Assembly: GCF_012273895.1 (NCBI RefSeq) | Contig: NC_052127.1 | Span: 5,700,247-5,764,246 of the forward strand | Source: Zerene cesonia | Taxonomy: Eukaryota; Arthropoda; Insecta; Lepidoptera; Pieridae | Direction of reading: 5' to 3' | Length of the DNA stretch: 64,000 nt | Part shown: positions 37,801 to 46,617 of the stretch, piece after piece | Position numbering within the stretch: position 1 is the stretch's first letter | How the letters are laid out: each line of letters starts with the position of its first letter | The notes under the pieces: generated by a model | Database searches by the model: none | Told to the model about the DNA's origin: nothing | The model's input: the letters and a program-made list of their open reading frames with translations, nothing else | Made by a program: the position numbers and the translations under genes

Positions 37801-40800
37801 TCTGAGTGTGACTGAGATGTAAAAATTGGTCGACCATTGGATAATTATGTGCAGTTACTAATTACTAGTTACTAGTTACTAATTAGATATTAAAATTACT
37901 ACGCACCAAAAATTTTAATTCTAAGATAAATTCCTCTAAATTCTACAAAGGGAACAATTGAGTTTGATATAAAGAACTGACCGGAGGAATAGGAAGGATC
38001 ACTGGAACACCTATAGATGGTTGTCAGGTCTTCGCTTTTCTTACGACCCTGATCGATGTAGGATATAGAAGCGCATTTACTTGGCTTAAACTTTTGACTA
38101 ACGAATAACTGATACACTTTGTAATCTTGCCCATTCTTCGTTCTGATCCTCTTATAAATTCTCTCCGTTTGCGACTGCTTAGACACTTTAAAAGATGGCG
38201 ATAGCAACGATATTTCTTTGATCAACTCGTTCCGCACTCTCTTCGATTTCATTTTATCGTGTTTAACTTTTTTCTGTGAGCCTTCGTAATTGTCCGGCTT
38301 TAAAATCCTAAAGTTCTGTGAGCTGTCGCTCTTGGATAACATGAATTTCACGATGGTGTTCATAGCACAGTCCCTTGTACATATCTGCCGATACCAGTTT
38401 TGATTGGACACGGCCTTGTCTGATGTTATAATGTCTTCGTCGCTCGATTGGCTCGCATATGAAGTTGTTTGAGCACTGCTTGTATAAAAAATAGATTCTA
38501 TCTTATCTTTCTTCGTAATTGCTCGTTTGGCGTTATTATTCGTTCTATTGACGCATTCTACGAAATTATCAGTTTGCAATTCAACGTTTTTAATTAATAT
38601 ACGGGAAGCACTCGTCGCTTTATCACTTATAATTTGTTTGATAATATTACTCGTGTTTGTTGTCGTTTCTTTAACATTTTTGATGTCTCTGCAGAGAGTT
38701 TCGTCGCATTGTGTTTCGATTTCTTCAACGTTCCTACTGCTGCTACCCTCGTTATAAATTTTTCCCAAGAGACTCAAACCTTGTATTTTACCAGAGTTCA
38801 GTACAGTCTTTTCGTGTTTCTTCCTAAGTTTTAAATAAAATGCATTTATATCTTTGTGTATTGACGGCAAGTTTTTAGAAAGTAATGATAAATTTTCCAA
38901 TAGAAGTAATATGAATTTCTCATCAATAGCTCGAGGTTGCCTTTCAAATATAGCCATTTCTTCGGGGTAGTTACTGGGTGAGGTACAGGGCGGCACATCG
39001 TTTGGATTAGTTTGTGATGATTTTTTCCTCGTTTGAAAATTTCCTAATAAACCTTTTAAAGACAAGAGGTAACAAGATTGCGAGTCGTCAAATTCTAAGG
39101 CGTTTAAAGATTCTGGACTATTTCTATCAATTTGCGTATGTTCCTCAACTATTATAGAACTTTTACTTTCGTGATGTCTTTTGTATGCTTTAGATGTTGC
39201 TCCACTACTACTCGGATGTGGCTTGAATATAAGTCGTTCTTTAAAATCCATGTTATCATCAGTGCTACTTATATAGGGCTTAAGTTCTATATCATCTTGA
39301 GGAGGAATATTTTGCATATCTGCTAAAGGGTGTACTTTTATTTCCGATTGTAATTTATCTTTAAATAATTTACTTGAATCTGAATTGGTCTCAACATAGT
39401 TTGGGAACCAAGAATTATTTATGAGATTATCGGCTTTCGGTCTAAGGAACGGTTCTAGATTAGTCTCTTTTTGCTGTTTGCGAACACATGCACCACTTAA
39501 ATTTGTTCTATCCACACTAATGGGTTCTGACATATTAATGTTATTAAATGTTTCTTTTAAATTTTGATCAAACTCATCTTTAGTAATTTCACCAGTGCGC
39601 TTAATTTTGTCACAGTTTTCAATATTATCACTTGCGTCATTCTTTCTTTTCCTATCTTTAGAAAAAATTGTGGTTATTTTATCAAGAACATCTTTTAAGT
39701 ACAACTGGCCGGGATCGACGGCGCCTTTGTCCCTATTCACGTTTTCTTCAAAAAATTCTTTAGTTGTAATACATCTAGAAACTTTCTTTTGTACGCTCTC
39801 AGTTTGAACATCGCATAATGGTTGTACATTATTTTTAGAATCTTCTGGAGATGTACTCGTCTCTGTCATGCTGTGGCTACTGTGAAGTAAATCTAAATAT
39901 GCATTGAGGAATTCTTTAGCCACAGTTGCAGGCATAGACGTGTCGCTTATTAAATGGTGAATTGTATCCTGTATTTTGGTCAGTTCGTTAGAAGAGTTCG
40001 AATCGCACGGATCGTTCTCAGCTGGTTTATTTAAATCGTTTTGACGAGACAATTTTTCTATGTTATCAATTAGTCTTTTAGTGATTTTAATATCTCTCTC
40101 TTTATTTTTGCTGCTACGGACTGTTTCGCAAATATATACGGTGTTTTTGAGCATACGTTCTAATTCTTGTATTTGGCGGTCTTTGTCATTGCCTTCGTTA
40201 AATTTTGATATTTGTTTAACTGACTTATTGAAATTCTTATTTGAATTGTAAACTGGTATTTTCGATGCCCTGTCTTTTTTGTCTGGTTTGATTCCTTGAT
40301 ACTGAGTTTGTTTTGTGACACTTTGAATATTGTAGCTGGATATTTGTTCATCCTTAGTAAAATGTTTATTTGATTGTCTATCTATTGATTTAGCCGGCAT
40401 TATTTCTTCTCTAAATTCATCAATAGACGTATTTTTTAACCAATACTCCAATAAAGATCTGAATAGGATTTTTATAGGGTGAACATCGGTTGGAACTAAT
40501 TTAATATCATATAGTTCCTTAACTATTTGGTGAATATAATTCTTTATGTTATCGTCTCCATTGATAACCGGATTCGACGCTGGAATGGTCTCTAAAACAG
40601 ACGTTATTAGCTTCTCTGTTATGAAATCATACTCATATAAAGTCATAGCGTCTTGTAATGACTTGTTTTCTTTATTTTCGATTTGTACTTCAAAGTTTTT
40701 CTTCACGGGCTCACGTATATGGGCGCCCTCTAGTATATTTTTGATACTTTTAACTGTTGGATATTTGCCTAGTAACATGCATCTACTCAATGGTCTTTTA

Positions 40801-43800
40801 AGTTTCGGTTCGTTAAATTGATTTCTGTACTTGACAAGATTAGTGCACTTATTGCTCTTGCGCATGAGCGATTCGGGCGCTTTATTTTGTTTCCTATTGA
40901 AAAAGAAGAAGGCGGGCATAGTGCTCCTGTCAACTTTAGGCGCTTTTTTAGATTTTGTCGGACTCCTGTTTATTTCAATTTTATACGGAGCGTTAAATGG
41001 TACGGTTTTAACTTGAGAGTTCAGCGAGTACTTGCATAGTAAAGACGACTGTAATCTCATAGACATAGTGTCTAATTCAGAACTGTTCATTTGTTTTTCC
41101 GTGTCTGTGGTGTAGAGAGACAAGATTGGTGATGTGTCTTCCTTATAATCATTATTTTTATTTCTTGCCATACAATTCATAGAGCACAAACTTTGATGTT
41201 TCATGTAATCTCCAATGTTTATATCACAAGCTTTGGGGGCAATTGTTTTTATATTAAGAGGAATAAGGAGATTGGCGTCTGGGATAGGATTGGTCCTGGG
41301 TGATATCGACAGTGGACAAATAATAGTTTTCAAGAGCGGTGCACTCTTATTCGTTTCTTCTATGGGCGAGAGTAATTCATAGCTTGAGGTACCTTTGGGG
41401 AGGGATTGAGGAAATTGGATAAATCGATTTAAATTCAAGTCTTATTTAACAATAAATGATCCCTAAACGGAACTATATTTTTCTATAATATTTCTAAGGA
41501 ACAAACTTACAGAATTCTTTTAACTGTTAGTCGCTCTATGTTAATAAGATTTTAATTATATAATAATGAAATTTTTTTTTTACTTACGAGATGAGGTATC
41601 CGTTGGTGGAAGATCTTCTAACGGAGCGTGTATTTTAGGCACAGACTCTCGAGCACCGAATGTTAATAAATGTTGCCTGTATAACCTATAAATATACAGA
41701 GATAATTGTTATTTTTTTACGAAAAGGTTGATGTTTGATTTCAGTCCCCAGCTGCTGATATTTGATTAAATATTGAGCAAACACGTTATGACTAACAAAT
41801 CAGCTATAAAATTATAATGTATAATATAGTTTGACAAAATATTAATAACATGTACGTATAATTAAATGTAGCATAGCAGATAGTGGCAATTTATATAACA
41901 TATCACACAAATACAATTCCTGTACAACGCATACGTTTAATCATATATTGGTGTGTATCTTTATGTTTTTGTTTCATTGTTTTTTTATCCATTAATGATT
42001 TATCAACCGACGTCTCAAAAATAGTAGGAGGTTCTCAATTTGACATAACATTTTACTACCAATTGACTCATATCTTTACGGGTTTGATCCGTTTTGAGCA
42101 CTCCCCCTCTCCACTGGTAACTTTGTGTTATATCACCGAACGCACCTGTGCGCGGTGAGCACGGCGAGCCAGGTGCGGAAGACGTCGGGCGTCTTGGCGC
42201 GCAGGTGGNNNNNNNNNNNNNNNNNNNNNNNNNNNNNNNNNNNNNNNNNNNNNNNNNNNNNNNNNNNNNNNNNNNNNNNNNNNNNNNNNNNNNNNNNNNN
42301 NNNNNNNNNNNNNNNNNNNNNNNNNNNNNNNNNNNNNNNNNNNNNNNNAGGAGCGTACTTGTGGGGACCCTCAGGAGCGTACTAATGGGGACACTCAGGA
42401 GCGTACTCGTGGGGACACTCAGGAGCGTACCGATGGGGACAATCATGAAATTACTAGTGGGGCCATACACGAGTCTTTGTGCGAAATTATTGAGATATAA
42501 CAGCGACCATCATCACGTCAATTTAAATCAGATTATTCTTGGGATTATTAAAGCAAATTCAGATATTAGACAAGCTCACATGGATTGCTCATATTAGACA
42601 ACATCATTATTGAACAACTCATAGCCTCAACGATGCGGCTGCGAGTTGTTCAAGAGACATGAGTTTGACTTTTGCGCAATGATCATAAATTCGATTTTAA
42701 CTTTGTATGGACCTAACCATTACATAGCCTGCAATAACTTATCTCCCATTTATCCATTGAAAAATTGCCTTAATGTATATTGAATTACTAGCAACCTTAT
42801 GCCACCCCTTGAGTGGCCACTTCCTCTTCTTATGCAAGTAGCCGTTGAACACCTCGGGCCGTTTCTCGAACCGCTGGCCGTCCTTCAGCCCCTCCAGCAC
42901 CTCCCACTCGCTGCCGCGGCGACGACTTCTGGACATAAAGTTTTTAAACGTATACATTAGCAGTATGTTTAACTTTGTTACAAAATTATTATCACAGTTA
43001 TAAGAGGAATAAATCTAATCGAATAAAATCAGTAATTTATTGTCATTTCATATTCACTGATACTCTTTATTAAACAGAGGTAGGTATTAAATTCTTCTGC
43101 AGAGCCAATCAGAATCTCCGTTTTTGGCTTACTAACGTTGTTTTCATCTGATAAACTTCTAGGTTAGTAATCACTGGTGTACTAGTTAGTCCACTACACA
43201 CAATGCGATATTTCTTCCCATATAAGGAATATATAAGGAACCCCATATAGCCATCAGATTTAGCCCCACACTCACCCCCTCGTCTTCCCAGCTCTGGGCG
43301 GCGGCGGCAGCGGTCGCACGGAGCGCTCGCCGCTGTCCGCAGACAGCGAGGCCGTCTCGCCGGAGCAGTCCGAGTCGGAGGGAGCCCGGCGCAGCGCCGC
43401 CGCGCGCCCCGCAGCGCCGCGACGTCTCTCCCCTGGAATTTCACGTGTACCAGATAAATTATCAAACCCACGACAAATCTACATAATATTATATAAAATG
43501 AAAAATTGAGTTCCACTAACTGACTGGTACATAATATCAACGCAGCCTAAAGTATGTGCTTTAGAACCAACAGGAAGGGACACTTAACTAAATATGCTTG
43601 CCGAGAGTACATAATGTCGGTCCACGTCAACATTACTTCAATTTTAAATAACTTGTACGACATTAATTACTTAGTATTAAAGTGGCCTGAACCCTCATAG
43701 AAGGCCTTTGTCCCAGCAGTGGGAACATATATGGGCTGATGATGAATAGTAGAGAACTGCGAGAAGTCTTCTTGCACTGGTATGATGCCTATGACGTACA

Positions 43801-46617
43801 CAAACAGTTGGTTCTTTTATTATTGTTTCATGAAATCCTCGAATCCATAATACATATTTACAAAAGTGTCACTTGATAAACAATACAAAGCCTGTGAATG
43901 GGTGAGATCATTTACATTATATTTTTATAAATTATCCACATAAACTAATATATTTTTTTTCATAATACCTAGACAATCGCAAAGGGACTTTTAGCATTAA
44001 AGCTGACCCTTACTAGATTCCCACTATATTGAATTTCGGTCCAATATCAGTCCAGTTATTGCAGTGAATGCTTATGGACCTTACATCTCAACATCTGTGT
44101 CGTATCCAATTATTTCCCTTTCTCCCTGCTCCCACATTAATCATTTTCAGATACATGCCTTCATCACTTTGACATACGTATCGTTTTGTTCTGTCTATCC
44201 GGAACATCTCACGCACACATATAGCAGTAGGTATCTACATTATAATCTGCAAGTGAAAATCGTATAACGGAATGACGCGTACACCTAATCCCTGAGACAA
44301 TGCCAAGCATCCGCAAAGCGTTACACTCGAAGGTTACAACCTCGACAGACCTACAGACAGTTAAGCCCCGAACGGGCCGTCCGCCATGTGTAAATACGTG
44401 AATCGCATAATCGCACGTGCGAAGTGGACTTGACATTGTTTTTTAATTGGCCAAATTTTTGGTTTGTTGATAAAAATAACATTGATGATTTATATAGGTG
44501 CTTTGTTATTCGTATGCATATACCTAGTCTTGCCATAAATATTGTAATAAAGAAAAAAGAAAATTGTTAACTGCAAATAACATTTATTACNNNNNNNNNN
44601 NNNNNNNNNNNNNNNNNNNNNNNNNNNNNNNNNNNNNNNNNNNNNNNNNNNNNNNNNNNNNNNNNNNNNNNNNNNNNNNNNNNNNNNNNNNNNNNNNNNN
44701 NNNNNNNNNNNNNNNNNNNNNNNNNNNNNNNNNNNNNNNNNNNNNNNNNNNNNNNNNNNNNNNNNNNNNNNNNNNNNNNNNNNNNNNNNNNNNNNNNNNN
44801 NNNNNNNNNNNNNNNNNNNNNNNNNNNNNNNNNNNNNNNNNNNNNNNNNNNNNNNNNNNNNNNNNNNNNNNNNNNNNNNNNNNNNNNNNNNNNNNNNNNN
44901 NNNNNNNNNNNNNNNNNNNNNNNNNNNNNNNNNNNNNNNNNNNNNNNNNNNNNNNNNNNNNNNNNNNNNNNNNNNNNNNNNNNNNNNNNNNNNNNNNNNN
45001 NNNNNNNNNNNNNNNNNNNNNNNNNNNNNNNNNNNNNNNNNNNNNNNNNNNNNNNNNNNNNNNNNNNNNNNNNNNNNNNNNNNNNNNNNNNNNNNNNNNN
45101 NNNNNNNNNNNNNNNNNNNNNNNNNNNNNNNNNNNNNNNNNNNNNNNNNNNNNNNNNNNNNNNNNNNNNNNNNNNNNNNNNNNNNNNNNNNNNNNNNNNN
45201 NNNNNNNNNNNNNNNNNNNNNNNNNNNNNNNNNNNNNNNNNNNNNNNNNNNNNNNNNNNNNNNNNNNNNNNNNNNNNNNNNNNNNNNNNNNNNNNNNNNN
45301 NNNNNNNNNNNNNNNNNNNNNNNNNNNNNNNNNNNNNNNNNNNNNNNNNNNNNNNNNNNNNNNNNNNNNNNNNNNNNNNNNNNNNNNNNNNNNNNNNNNN
45401 NNNNNNNNNNNNNNNNNNNNNNNNNNNNNNNNNNNNNNNNNNNNNNNNNNNNNNNNNNNNNNNNNNNNNNNNNNNNNNNNNNNNNNNNNNNNNNNNNNNN
45501 NNNNNNNNNNNNNNNNNNNNNNNNNNNNNNNNNNNNNNNNNNNNNNNNNNNNNNNNNNNNNNNNNNNNNNNNNNNNNNNNNNNNNNNNNNACATTGTTAG
45601 AGGGAAAACTGTGACCGACTGAACACATTAGAAATACAAAATTGAATGCAATTCTTGTAATATCTTTTGGGTTTTAACTTTAAACCACATATTTTCGAAC
45701 TGTAATTGATGTCACTATAAGACATTATGTCATCCACGGCACCCGCAACCGAGTGATAACTTTTATTATAAAATATACATAAATTTATTCTACTTAATGT
45801 TCTAATTGTCATATCGAGATTGATAAATTCAAAGATGCTTATTTCTAAATGGAGTCTATTTTAATATTACATTGTTTGTGTTTGGTCTATTGACTGGTCT
45901 ATTGACTAATGTTAGAACACCTGCTTGCCGCTCATTACTTTCGATGTTCATCTGTTGTTTACTATCAGACTCTATGCATTTTCTATACAGTATTGTTTCC
46001 GCACTAAGACTAGTTTCTGTGTCACACTGACCGTCGGTGCCGTAACAGTCGAAACGTATGAACCTCTTTACCTCTTACGCACCGCACACGTTATTCTAAT
46101 AAGCATATTAAATATAAAAATTTCTCTCTGAAGCATCAGAGAGGTTCATCGATTTCGTCCGGCAGCACCGTCCGTCGACATGTCTCTAAAACCAGCCTCA
46201 AAATATTATGATTACCCTTACATAAGTCTTATACTATAAAAGTGAAAGATCGTCAAGGTGAATGGTTGATTCAGTCATATGCGATATATATGATACTAGC
46301 TGCGCCCCGCGGTTTTACCCACGTAAGTTTGTATCCCGTAGGAATATCGGAATATAAAGTTGCTCATGTTGCCTATGCCTATGCGAAAGTTTGTAAGGAT
46401 GTGTGTGTGTTTGTTGCTCTTTCACGCAAAAACTACTGAACCGATTGCAATGAAATTTGGTACCTAGATAGCTGGAGAACTGGAATAACACATAGACTTA
46501 CGCGGGTGAAACCGCGGTGCGCAGCTAGTAATATATAACATAAAGTGCAGACTCACGTTTGCTCTCGAGTCGAGTCGGCTCGGTGGCAACATGCTTCAGT
46601 CCCGTTTGATTTGACAT
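19851..46617 (-). CDS. OSBPL6: oxysterol-binding protein-related protein, ORP3/6/7 class
   Basis: A lipid-transfer protein of ER-plasma membrane contacts. Coding exons: 46557-46617 (start MSNQTGLK), 43276-43432, 42796-42928, one or more in a gap, 42146-42208+, 41588-41685, 36297-36389, 35148-35269, 33815-33949, 33246-33327, 29580-29740, 29225-29342, 28143-28222, 27760-27882, 26982-27078, 26140-26324, 25352-25564, 24695-24865, 24211-24324, 23585-23629 (gap), 22544-22584 (gap), 21361-21475, 20912-21034, 19851-19953. Every junction between visible exons keeps phase. About 877 codons are visible; family members have roughly 850-950. Order: PH domain (GYLHKKRKWPLKGWHK to HRLYRQH), Gln/Leu-rich coiled coil (35148 exon), a perfect FFAT motif EFFDAEE at 27808-27828 for binding VAP, then the ORD with MPVTINEPLNMLQ, KPFNPLLAETYE and the signature EQVSHHPP split across the 25352/24865 junction. 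FWGKSME and the C-terminal region mark the 3/6/7 class rather than OSBP or ORP1/2. Confidence 0.9.
20211..20223 (+). repeat. left target-site duplication of SINE family A
   Basis: TTTTATAAATGAT, repeated without change at 20527-20539, on either side of the SINE. Confidence 0.85.
20224..20526 (-). mobile_element. SINE family A, full-length copy
   Basis: A 303-bp tRNA-derived SINE inserted in an intron of the ORP gene, in the same direction as the gene. Its head has an A box (TGGCTCAGTGG) and a B-box-like GGTTCGAGACC; the body ends with CCCAGCAGTGGGAACATATA and a short GAT-repeat tail. A perfect 13-bp duplication flanks it. Related pieces lie at 8608, 43683 and 62885. It depends on a LINE for movement; no such LINE is in the window. 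Confidence 0.85.
20655..20890. repeat. degenerate minisatellite beside an ORP exon
   Basis: Six or so diverged units built on CAGTTTGACTTTNAGTGTAAG, for example at 20773, 20797, 20826 and 20847. It fills the start of the intron after the 20912-21034 exon. The gene strand therefore carries many ACTTAC/AAGTCAAACT repeats just after the donor. Confidence 0.7.
21532..21625 (+). repeat. repeat family D fragment
   Basis: Starts TTTCTTGTGTTTGATTTTAC and continues GCGAGTATCATAAATTTAGA, close to the left half of the hairpin element at 53690-53830. Confidence 0.6.
22328..22515 (+). repeat. three spaced copies of a GC-rich motif
   Basis: AGCAGAAGCCCCCGCGTAGC (22329), AGCAGCAGTCCCCCGCGTAGC-like (22413) and AGCAGCAGCCCTCGGCTCGG (22484) recur at about 75-85 base spacing, each followed by a GTC(T/C)CGAG phrase. 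They lie in the intron downstream of the gap-cut ORP exon. Origin unknown. Confidence 0.55.
22585..23584. other. assembly gap (1000 N) inside the ORD
   Basis: Both flanks are coding for the ORP gene: RHEVRGAV enters on the right and CLWRP leaves on the left. About 25 family-conserved residues, and probably at least one intron, are missing. Confidence 0.95.
24985..25075 (+). repeat. repeat family C fragment
   Basis: GGGGGAGCCGAAGCCCCCTG followed by the CTATTCCTCATCC pyrimidine-rich stretch matches the middle of the 13776 and 46683 copies. Confidence 0.45.
25186..25265 (+). repeat. repeat family D fragment
   Basis: TATTAATATAATGAATAAAT then CGTGTTTAAAATCCTAAAG and TTTTTAATTTCTATAGCA match the right arm of the hairpin element at 53690-53830. 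Confidence 0.5.
25860..26118. repeat. degenerate tandem repeat in ORP intron
   Basis: Phrases such as CACCTAAATAAA, CACCTATTACA, TAGAGTC and AGTCACC recur irregularly with a period near 20-40 bases between the 25564 and 26140 exons. No coding potential. Confidence 0.45.
26638..26682 (+). repeat. CTTT-rich simple repeat
   Basis: TTTCTTTCTTTCTTTCCTTT-type polypyrimidine run in an ORP intron. Confidence 0.7.
26835..26868 (-). CDS. possible alternative first exon of the ORP gene (ORD-only form)
   Basis: On the minus strand a well-placed start, GAAAATGG, opens the frame MVKYTENLLQN and ends at a strong donor, C|GTAAGTTT, in phase 1. The next ORP exon (26324) needs a phase-1 partner, so splicing would give a short protein that starts just before the ORD and lacks PH domain, coiled coil and FFAT motif. 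An upstream out-of-frame ATG lies 12 bases before. No acceptor is obvious ahead of it. Short frames with a donor can arise by chance, so this is a prediction only. Confidence 0.35.
27208..27212. repeat. target-site duplication of the inverted-repeat element
   Basis: TTGTA here and again at 27635-27639, on either side of the element. Confidence 0.6.
27213..27634. mobile_element. 422-bp non-autonomous element with terminal inverted repeats
   Basis: Ends are inverted copies: GGGGGGCGTCCATAAATTAC GTGAG on the left and the complement GGGAGCGTCCATAAATTACG TGAGA on the right. A 5-bp TTGTA duplication flanks it. Inside, AAATCTCACGTGAGATTT and related palindromes recur. There is no transposase frame, so it must be moved by an enzyme encoded elsewhere. 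I cannot assign a superfamily from the ends alone. It sits in the ORP intron between the 27760 and 27078 exons. Confidence 0.75.
29119..29147 (+). repeat. ATC microsatellite
   Basis: About nine ATC units in an ORP intron, resembling the simple tail of SINE family A but without its body. Confidence 0.75.
30176..30340 (-). repeat. repeat family C fragment, inverted
   Basis: GGTAAACGACCAGCCCTGGT CATAAACATTTGCAGAAGC, then GGAAAGGATTGATGG, is related to the reverse complement of the right half of the 13776 copy and to 54326-54480. Confidence 0.5.
30480..30660 (+). repeat. interspersed repeat fragment
   Basis: Holds CATCAAAATCGGTTCACCCA and ends TTTGAAGTCGGTTGAAAAAT. A weakly related stretch lies at 48485-48700 (ends GACGTCGGTTGAAAAT). 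Confidence 0.45.
31357..31450 (-). CDS. possible alternative first exon of the ORP gene
   Basis: On the minus strand AAACAATG opens a 31-codon frame beginning MSSDSDGIIVPLGRT and ending REYQNCP, closed by the donor A|GTGAGTAA in phase 1. The following ORP exon (29740) requires phase 1, so an in-frame protein lacking the PH domain and coiled coil would result. The start context is good and no acceptor AG lies just upstream, as expected for a first exon. It is the longest of the candidate alternative N-termini. Transcript evidence is needed. Confidence 0.45.
32447..32486 (-). CDS. possible alternative first exon of the ORP gene
   Basis: On the minus strand an ATG opens the 13-codon frame MLGIVPFQGLYEM and ends at ATGG|GTAAGTCGG, an excellent donor in phase 1, matching the 29740 exon. 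Just beyond the donor are two GCCAT motifs in opposite orientation (32411-32440), which resemble binding sites of the YY1/Pho class. An acceptor-like TTTTAATGTAG lies 10 bases upstream, so it could instead be a 46-base internal exon; but used that way it would break the reading frame. Confidence 0.4.
33357..33374 (+). repeat. AT microsatellite
   Basis: Nine AT units in the intron after the 33815 exon. Confidence 0.8.
34020..34176 (-). repeat. interspersed repeat family H
   Basis: The reverse complement shares its parts with 49730-49935: CACTCAGTGAAG, TGGTGAAAGAATTTT and the CAAACAAACAAA tract before ATAATATTA. Confidence 0.5.
34355..34556 (+). repeat. interspersed repeat family E, copy 1
   Basis: About 200 bases matching 47048-47252: GCTCGTCCCGGCTCAGTCCG, GGGAGCATTTAAT, AAAGTATCCTATCACCCAA, TCAAAATCCGTTCAGTA and an ending TATAATATTAGTG. 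Non-coding. Confidence 0.65.
35101..35147 (-). other. start of ORP intron after the coiled-coil exon
   Basis: The donor GAT|GTAAG here closes the exon whose codons read mostly Gln and Leu. Nothing else is seen in this short piece. Confidence 0.4.
36390..36426 (-). CDS. possible alternative start leading straight into an ORP exon
   Basis: On the minus strand an ATG opens MSYVPSPRNSVP and then continues without a stop, in the correct frame, through the acceptor at 36390 into the exon GLVSPTSGPLRGPQ. A transcript starting just upstream would make a protein lacking the PH domain. The same bases act as the pyrimidine-rich end of the intron when the exon is spliced, so the frame match may be chance (about one in three) with a nearby ATG. 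Confidence 0.3.
37170..37262 (+). repeat. repeat family D fragment
   Basis: TTTTCCTGTGTTTGATGTTA, then AGCGAGTAATATATATTTAG and AAATTAAATACTTTTTAAC, match the left half of the hairpin element at 53690. Confidence 0.55.
37855..37886. repeat. short tandem repeat TAGTTACT
   Basis: ACTAGTTACTAGTTACTAAT: four diverged 8-base units just beyond the stop of the large open frame. Confidence 0.6.
37899..41438 (-). CDS. 1.1-kilocodon unknown frame inside the ORP gene: giant cassette exon or nested gene
   Basis: An unbroken frame of 1179 codons on the same strand as the ORP gene, between its 41588 and 36389 exons. No ATG opens it: upstream is a stop, then TTG; the first ATG is codon 79 (41204). A strong acceptor, a 30-base pyrimidine-rich run ending CCCAAAG, stands at 41393, so an exon could start at 41392 in phase 1. 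Near the end, TCC G|GTCAGT gives a phase-1 donor after 37982. The 41588 exon also ends in phase 1 and the 36389 exon needs phase 1, so 41392-37982 (3411 bases, 1137 codons) fits as an in-frame cassette. Read to its own stop it would be an alternative last exon. The protein is rich in Lys, Ser, Asn and Ile, mostly disordered-looking, with helical segments near residues 262-336 and 485-525 and a run FFFF at about 177-180. No signal peptide or membrane span. I recognise no family. Confidence 0.7.
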   Translation of the reverse strand: MNLNRFIQFPQSLPKGTSSYELLSPIEETNKSAPLLKTIICPLSISPRTNPIPDANLLIPLNIKTIAPKACDINIGDYMKHQSLCSMNCMARNKNNDYKEDTSPILSLYTTDTEKQMNSSELDTMSMRLQSSLLCKYSLNSQVKTVPFNAPYKIEINRSPTKSKKAPKVDRSTMPAFFFFNRKQNKAPESLMRKSNKCTNLVKYRNQFNEPKLKRPLSRCMLLGKYPTVKSIKNILEGAHIREPVKKNFEVQIENKENKSLQDAMTLYEYDFITEKLITSVLETIPASNPVINGDDNIKNYIHQIVKELYDIKLVPTDVHPIKILFRSLLEYWLKNTSIDEFREEIMPAKSIDRQSNKHFTKDEQISSYNIQSVTKQTQYQGIKPDKKDRASKIPVYNSNKNFNKSVKQISKFNEGNDKDRQIQELERMLKNTVYICETVRSSKNKERDIKITKRLIDNIEKLSRQNDLNKPAENDPCDSNSSNELTKIQDTIHHLISDTSMPATVAKEFLNAYLDLLHSSHSMTETSTSPEDSKNNVQPLCDVQTESVQKKVSRCITTKEFFEENVNRDKGAVDPGQLYLKDVLDKITTIFSKDRKRKNDASDNIENCDKIKRTGEITKDEFDQNLKETFNNINMSEPISVDRTNLSGACVRKQQKETNLEPFLRPKADNLINNSWFPNYVETNSDSSKLFKDKLQSEIKVHPLADMQNIPPQDDIELKPYISSTDDNMDFKERLIFKPHPSSSGATSKAYKRHHESKSSIIVEEHTQIDRNSPESLNALEFDDSQSCYLLSLKGLLGNFQTRKKSSQTNPNDVPPCTSPSNYPEEMAIFERQPRAIDEKFILLLLENLSLLSKNLPSIHKDINAFYLKLRKKHEKTVLNSGKIQGLSLLGKIYNEGSSSRNVEEIETQCDETLCRDIKNVKETTTNTSNIIKQIISDKATSASRILIKNVELQTDNFVECVNRTNNNAKRAITKKDKIESIFYTSSAQTTSYASQSSDEDIITSDKAVSNQNWYRQICTRDCAMNTIVKFMLSKSDSSQNFRILKPDNYEGSQKKVKHDKMKSKRVRNELIKEISLLSPSFKVSKQSQTERIYKRIRTKNGQDYKVYQLFVSQKFKPSKCASISYIDQGRKKSEDLTTIYRCSSDPSYSSGQFFISNSIVPFVEFRGIYLRIKIFGA
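42209..42348. other. assembly gap (140 N) in the PH domain
   Basis: Its left flank is coding for the end of the PH domain (HLRAKTPDVF...). About 50 PH residues between WHK and HLRAK are missing from the visible sequence and must lie here. Confidence 0.95.
42349..42446 (+). repeat. 24-bp minisatellite touching a gap
   Basis: Four units of GGAGCGTACTNNTGGGGACA CTCA in a row, beginning at the gap edge. More copies probably lie in the gap. The open frames made by the repeat are artefacts. Confidence 0.85.
43683..43746 (+). repeat. SINE family A tail fragment
   Basis: GGCCTGAACCCTCATAGAAG GCC and CCCAGCAGTGGGAACATATA TGGGCTGATGATGA are the 3' end of the SINE at 20224-20526. Its head is missing. 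Confidence 0.75.
44591..45590. other. assembly gap (1000 N)
   Basis: Exactly 1000 N in the ORP intron between the 46557 and 43432 exons. The flanks are AT-rich and non-coding. Confidence 0.95.
46294..46530. mobile_element. element with 35-bp inverted ends
   Basis: The left end TACTAGCTGCGCCCCGCGGT and right end (complement TACTAGCTGCGCACCGCGGT) match at about 32 of 35 bases. Between them are a GTGTGTGTGT run and CTACTGAACCGATTGCAATG. No coding capacity. A half copy in the other direction is at 54042-54225. It ends 26 bases from the first ORP coding exon. Confidence 0.6.

Noticed and set aside
42349..42446. CRISPR-like direct repeats
   Set aside because: The units are contiguous without spacers and the genome is eukaryotic.
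42015..42597. Repetitive Ser/Val/Thr-rich frames on both strands
   Set aside because: They are translations of the 24-bp minisatellite.
46294..46530. Short frame reading through the inverted-end element
   Set aside because: It spans a mobile element and has no family motif.
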